From: an uncultured Mediterraneibacter sp.
GTDB taxonomy: Bacteria; Bacillota; Clostridia; Lachnospirales; Lachnospiraceae
Direction: 5' to 3'
Assembly (NCBI GenBank): GCA_934309345.1
Contig: CAKRDD010000016.1
Location: 1-64,000, forward strand
DNA: 64,000 nucleotides
A model generated the notes under the pieces. The model ran no database searches, was not told the origin of the DNA, and was given only the letters and a program-made list of their open reading frames with translations. The position numbers were made by a program, and so were the translations under genes. Shown here piece after piece: positions 61,647 through 64,000 of this stretch (position 1 is its first letter; each line of letters starts with the position of its first letter).

Positions 61647-63041
61647 TTGGCAAAGAAAAAAAACAAGTCTGTAAATATAAAAAGATATAAGGCAAAAAAA
61701 GAATTTAATATTGGAATGTTTCTGTTTGCAGTTGTATTTATTTATCTTATTGTTACTATTACCGCATATCTTTTAGAAGATAAGCCTTCTATTTATGAAG
61801 TGCGGGAGGGCAGTATTGTGAAGGATAATACCTATACCGGATTGATCATCCGCCAGGAAACAACTGTAAATGCAGAATCAGACGGCTACATTAATTATTA
61901 TCAGAATGGAAACAGCAAAGTCAAATATGGCGCACCTGTTTATGCAATTTCAAAGAATGCTTTGAATTTTGATGATTCATCTACGGAATCATCTTCAACT
62001 GCAGATCTTAGTCCCGATGTTCAATCAGGACTTGTGACACAACTTCAGACATTCAATGAAAACTATGACAATTCCAACTTTTCAAGTATCTATACCTTAA
62101 AGAATGAGCTGCAAAATACATTGCAAAATGCATACCGCACAACTAAAACTGCGCAGCTTGCATCTGTAATTGAGAGCAGCGGACAAACTGTCACAACCGC
62201 TTCTGCCGGACAGGATGGAATTGTTTCCTATACGATTGATGGTTTAGAGTCCTTAACTGTTGACAATTTTACAGCAGATAATTTTAATAAAACAAATTAT
62301 AAAGTAACTGAGCTTACCGATCAGATGAAGATATCAAGCGGTTCACCGGCTTACCGCTTGATTACCAGTGAAAACTGGTCCGTAGTGATACCTTTAAAAA
62401 AAGACACTGCAAAAGAATTTCAGAAATCTGATTTACAGAATGTGCAGGTCCGCATAGATAAAGACAGTGAAAAGATGTGGTCCGCTTTCTCTGTTCTTGA
62501 ACGAGATGGGAATTTCTATGGTGTTCTGACCTTTGACAACTCTATGATTCGTTATGCATCAGAGCGTTTTCTGAACATAGAACTTATCTTAGAAGATGAG
62601 TGTGGCCTGAAGATTCCAAAATCTGCCGTAGTAGAAGAGCAGTTCTTTGTAATTCCTCAGGATTACATTACAAACGGAGGTAACAGCTCTTTAGAAGGTG
62701 TTATGGTTTTGGATTCAAAAGGAACTGCCTCATTTCAGGCTGTTGATATCTATGACACCTCCGATGATGGAGAAGTTTATTTAAGTCGAGATCAGCTGAA
62801 ATCCGGAACAGTGATTGTAAAGCCGGATTCTTCTGATACTTATACGATTGAAACAAAAAAACCATTAAAAGGAGTCTACAATATCAATAAAGGATACGCT
62901 ATTTTTAAAAAAGTATCCATTTTATGTGAAAGCGACGAATATTACATTGTTCAGGAAGGAGATTCTTACGGGCTTTCAAATTACGATCATATCGTACAAA
63001 ACGGAGCCGGTGTTTCCTCTGATGATGTTGTATTTCAGTGA
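61647..63041 (+). CDS. HlyD-like membrane protein
   Basis: About 464 residues. A short basic N-terminus (AKKKNKSVNIKRYKAKKEF) and one membrane helix (about 25-45) lead to an external region with an HlyD/biotinyl-lipoyl-like hairpin (GLIIRQETTVNAESDGYINY), a Ser/Thr-rich central part and a beta-rich C-terminus. It resembles efflux adaptor-type proteins that precede yggS-sepF in Clostridia. No transporter partner is nearby, so a wall or division role is as likely. The start is unsure: TTG 61647 (AGGAGG 13 nt upstream) or ATG 61623. Confidence 0.65.
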   Translation: MAKKKNKSVNIKRYKAKKEFNIGMFLFAVVFIYLIVTITAYLLEDKPSIYEVREGSIVKDNTYTGLIIRQETTVNAESDGYINYYQNGNSKVKYGAPVYAISKNALNFDDSSTESSSTADLSPDVQSGLVTQLQTFNENYDNSNFSSIYTLKNELQNTLQNAYRTTKTAQLASVIESSGQTVTTASAGQDGIVSYTIDGLESLTVDNFTADNFNKTNYKVTELTDQMKISSGSPAYRLITSENWSVVIPLKKDTAKEFQKSDLQNVQVRIDKDSEKMWSAFSVLERDGNFYGVLTFDNSMIRYASERFLNIELILEDECGLKIPKSAVVEEQFFVIPQDYITNGGNSSLEGVMVLDSKGTASFQAVDIYDTSDDGEVYLSRDQLKSGTVIVKPDSSDTYTIETKKPLKGVYNINKGYAIFKKVSILCESDEYYIVQEGDSYGLSNYDHIVQNGAGVSSDDVVFQ

Positions 63042-63119
63042 TTTGATTTTATAGCCCTTTGAAAATTGGATACAAAATTCAAAAGAGGATAAACAAATTT
63101 AAAAAAGGAGAGATAACTT

Positions 63120-63812
63120 ATGCTAGAAACACAGTTAAAAGAAGTAGAAGCAAAGATTCAGGCAGCCTGTGACCGTGCCGGACGCAAGCGGGAAGAAGTT
63201 ACATTGATCGCCGTAAGTAAGACAAAACCGATAGAAATGCTTCAGGAAGCTTATGATCTCGGTGTCCGTGTGTTTGGTGAGAATAAAGTGCAGGAAATCA
63301 CAGCCAAATACGATGCACTTCCTGATGATATCCACTGGCACATGATCGGACATCTGCAGACCAATAAGGTAAAATATATTATTGATAAAGTAGATCTGAT
63401 CCACTCTGTCGATTCTGTCAAGCTTGCAGAGACAATTGAAAAGGAAGCTGCAAAACATAATCTTACAGCTAATATTTTAATTGAAGTAAATGTTGCTCAG
63501 GAAGAAAGTAAGTTTGGACTTAAAACAGAAGAAGTTCTCCCGTTTATTGAAAAGATTGCAAATTTCGAACATATCAAGGTCTGCGGACTGATGACAATTG
63601 CACCTTTTGTCGATAATCCGGAAGAAAATCGTCAAATTTTCGCAAATTTACATAAATTATCTGTTGACATTAATGAGAAAAACATTGATAATGTTTATGT
63701 GAACATACTTTCAATGGGAATGACCAATGATTACGAGGTTGCCATAGAAGAGGGAGCAACTATGGTTCGAGTTGGAACTGGTATCTTTGGTGCAAGGAAC
63801 TATAATATCTGA
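63120..63812 (+). CDS. PLP homeostasis protein YggS/PLPBP
   Basis: 230 residues, a single-domain fold-type III PLP-binding protein. The PLP lysine is in IAVSKTKPIEMLQ. VFGENKVQE, WHMIGHLQTNK and LSMGMTNDYEVAIEEGATMVRVGTGIFG are family signatures. It buffers PLP and affects amino acid metabolism. It sits just before sepF, the standard Gram-positive arrangement (ylmE-ylmF). SD AAAGGAGAG. Confidence 0.95.
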   Translation: MLETQLKEVEAKIQAACDRAGRKREEVTLIAVSKTKPIEMLQEAYDLGVRVFGENKVQEITAKYDALPDDIHWHMIGHLQTNKVKYIIDKVDLIHSVDSVKLAETIEKEAAKHNLTANILIEVNVAQEESKFGLKTEEVLPFIEKIANFEHIKVCGLMTIAPFVDNPEENRQIFANLHKLSVDINEKNIDNVYVNILSMGMTNDYEVAIEEGATMVRVGTGIFGARNYNI

Positions 63813-63838
63813 CTTAATTTATTAACCTGATGAATGAG

Positions 63839-63867
63839 TTACTGTTTACAATATTTTTGAACAGTAA
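63839..63867. repeat. short inverted repeat resembling the ends of the 21693 element
   Basis: TTACTGTTTAC and TTGAACAGTAA face each other with an AT-rich centre; the arms match the 11-bp ends of the element at 21693-21832 almost exactly (TTACTGTT / GAACAGTAA). It may be a relic with its interior deleted, or coincidence. Confidence 0.4.
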
Positions 63868-63949
63868 TTGAATAGTATCATTTTTTCGTTGGATCGTATG
63901 AATAAAAAAGAGCGCCACCTGAAAAAGGGGACAAGATAGGAGTGTAAAA

Positions 63950-64000
63950 ATGGGTGTATTTGATAAATTTCTTGACATCATGAAGTTAAATGATGACGAT
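63950..64000 (+). CDS. sepF: cell division protein SepF, N-terminus only
   Basis: The first 17 codons (MGVFDKFLDIMKLNDDD) are present before the window ends. The amphipathic N-terminal membrane helix is typical of SepF, which anchors FtsZ. The position after yggS supports the call. SD AGGAG. Confidence 0.8.
   Translation, partial: MGVFDKFLDIMKLNDDD

Noticed and set aside
1..64000. CRISPR array, IS element, tRNA or rRNA genes
   Set aside because: I saw no evenly spaced direct repeats, no transposase-like protein and no tRNA- or rRNA-like sequence; the dispersed repeats found are not arrays.

Overview
The window is chromosomal DNA of a low-GC, spore-forming Gram-positive anaerobe, most likely a gut Lachnospiraceae (Blautia/Dorea/Mediterraneibacter-like). 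This rests on the protein families and gene order: fhs and folD, an NfnAB-type transhydrogenase, an AdhE-like iron alcohol dehydrogenase, sporulation genes (yqfC, yqfD, spoVB, a BofC-like gene) and a linked mreBCD-PBP2-minCDE-rodA block. The genus is inference. All genes but three are on the + strand.

1-13.6 kb: the left edge holds a conserved-looking structured RNA candidate and a long AT-rich leader. Then come an O-acetylhomoserine sulfhydrylase-type PLP enzyme, a TepA/ClpP-like protease, the FtsK/SpoIIIE translocase, fhs-folD (C1-folate metabolism), a zinc-ribbon/TPR membrane protein, an alcohol dehydrogenase with a near-perfect Rex box on its promoter, and nfnAB. Together these suggest redox-balanced fermentation or acetogenesis.

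13.8-23.8 kb: helD, rlmH, the yqfC-yqfD-phoH-ybeY cluster, spoVB, a BofC-like gene, then DUF896-DUF4250-miaB. The last operon is preceded by a promoter and a 140-nt multi-hairpin palindromic element lying in its 5' leader.

23.8-40.5 kb: an accessory block lies between miaB and mutS, which are close neighbours in many Firmicutes. It holds three modules. (a) An OmpR/HisK two-component system and a VTC-domain / DUF4956 / Cthe_2159-like lipoprotein operon, with TTAAG direct repeats at the operon promoter. (b) A PadR regulator with two HAAS-like membrane proteins (the only minus-strand genes), divergent from an ABC exporter operon across a perfect palindrome. (c) A LytTR/GHKL two-component system with a lipoprotein and a second, paralogous ABC exporter. 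A dispersed structured repeat supplies the C-terminus of the GHKL kinase.

40.7-51.8 kb: mutS-mutL-miaA, a YnbB-like PLP protein, two flavoproteins and radC. 51.8-61.4 kb: the cell-shape and division block mreB-mreC-mreD-PBP2-minC-minD-minE-rodA-mgsA-dacF; PBP2 carries an insertion of about 250 residues. 61.6-64 kb: an HlyD-like membrane protein, the PLP-binding protein YggS and the start of sepF, cut by the window edge.

The best candidates for something under-described are the VTC/DUF4956/Cthe_2159-like system with its putative operator, the palindromic 5'-leader element (21693-21832), the structured RNA at the left edge, and the paired PadR- and LytTR-controlled ABC systems. No sequence searches were possible; names rest on motif and family recognition.
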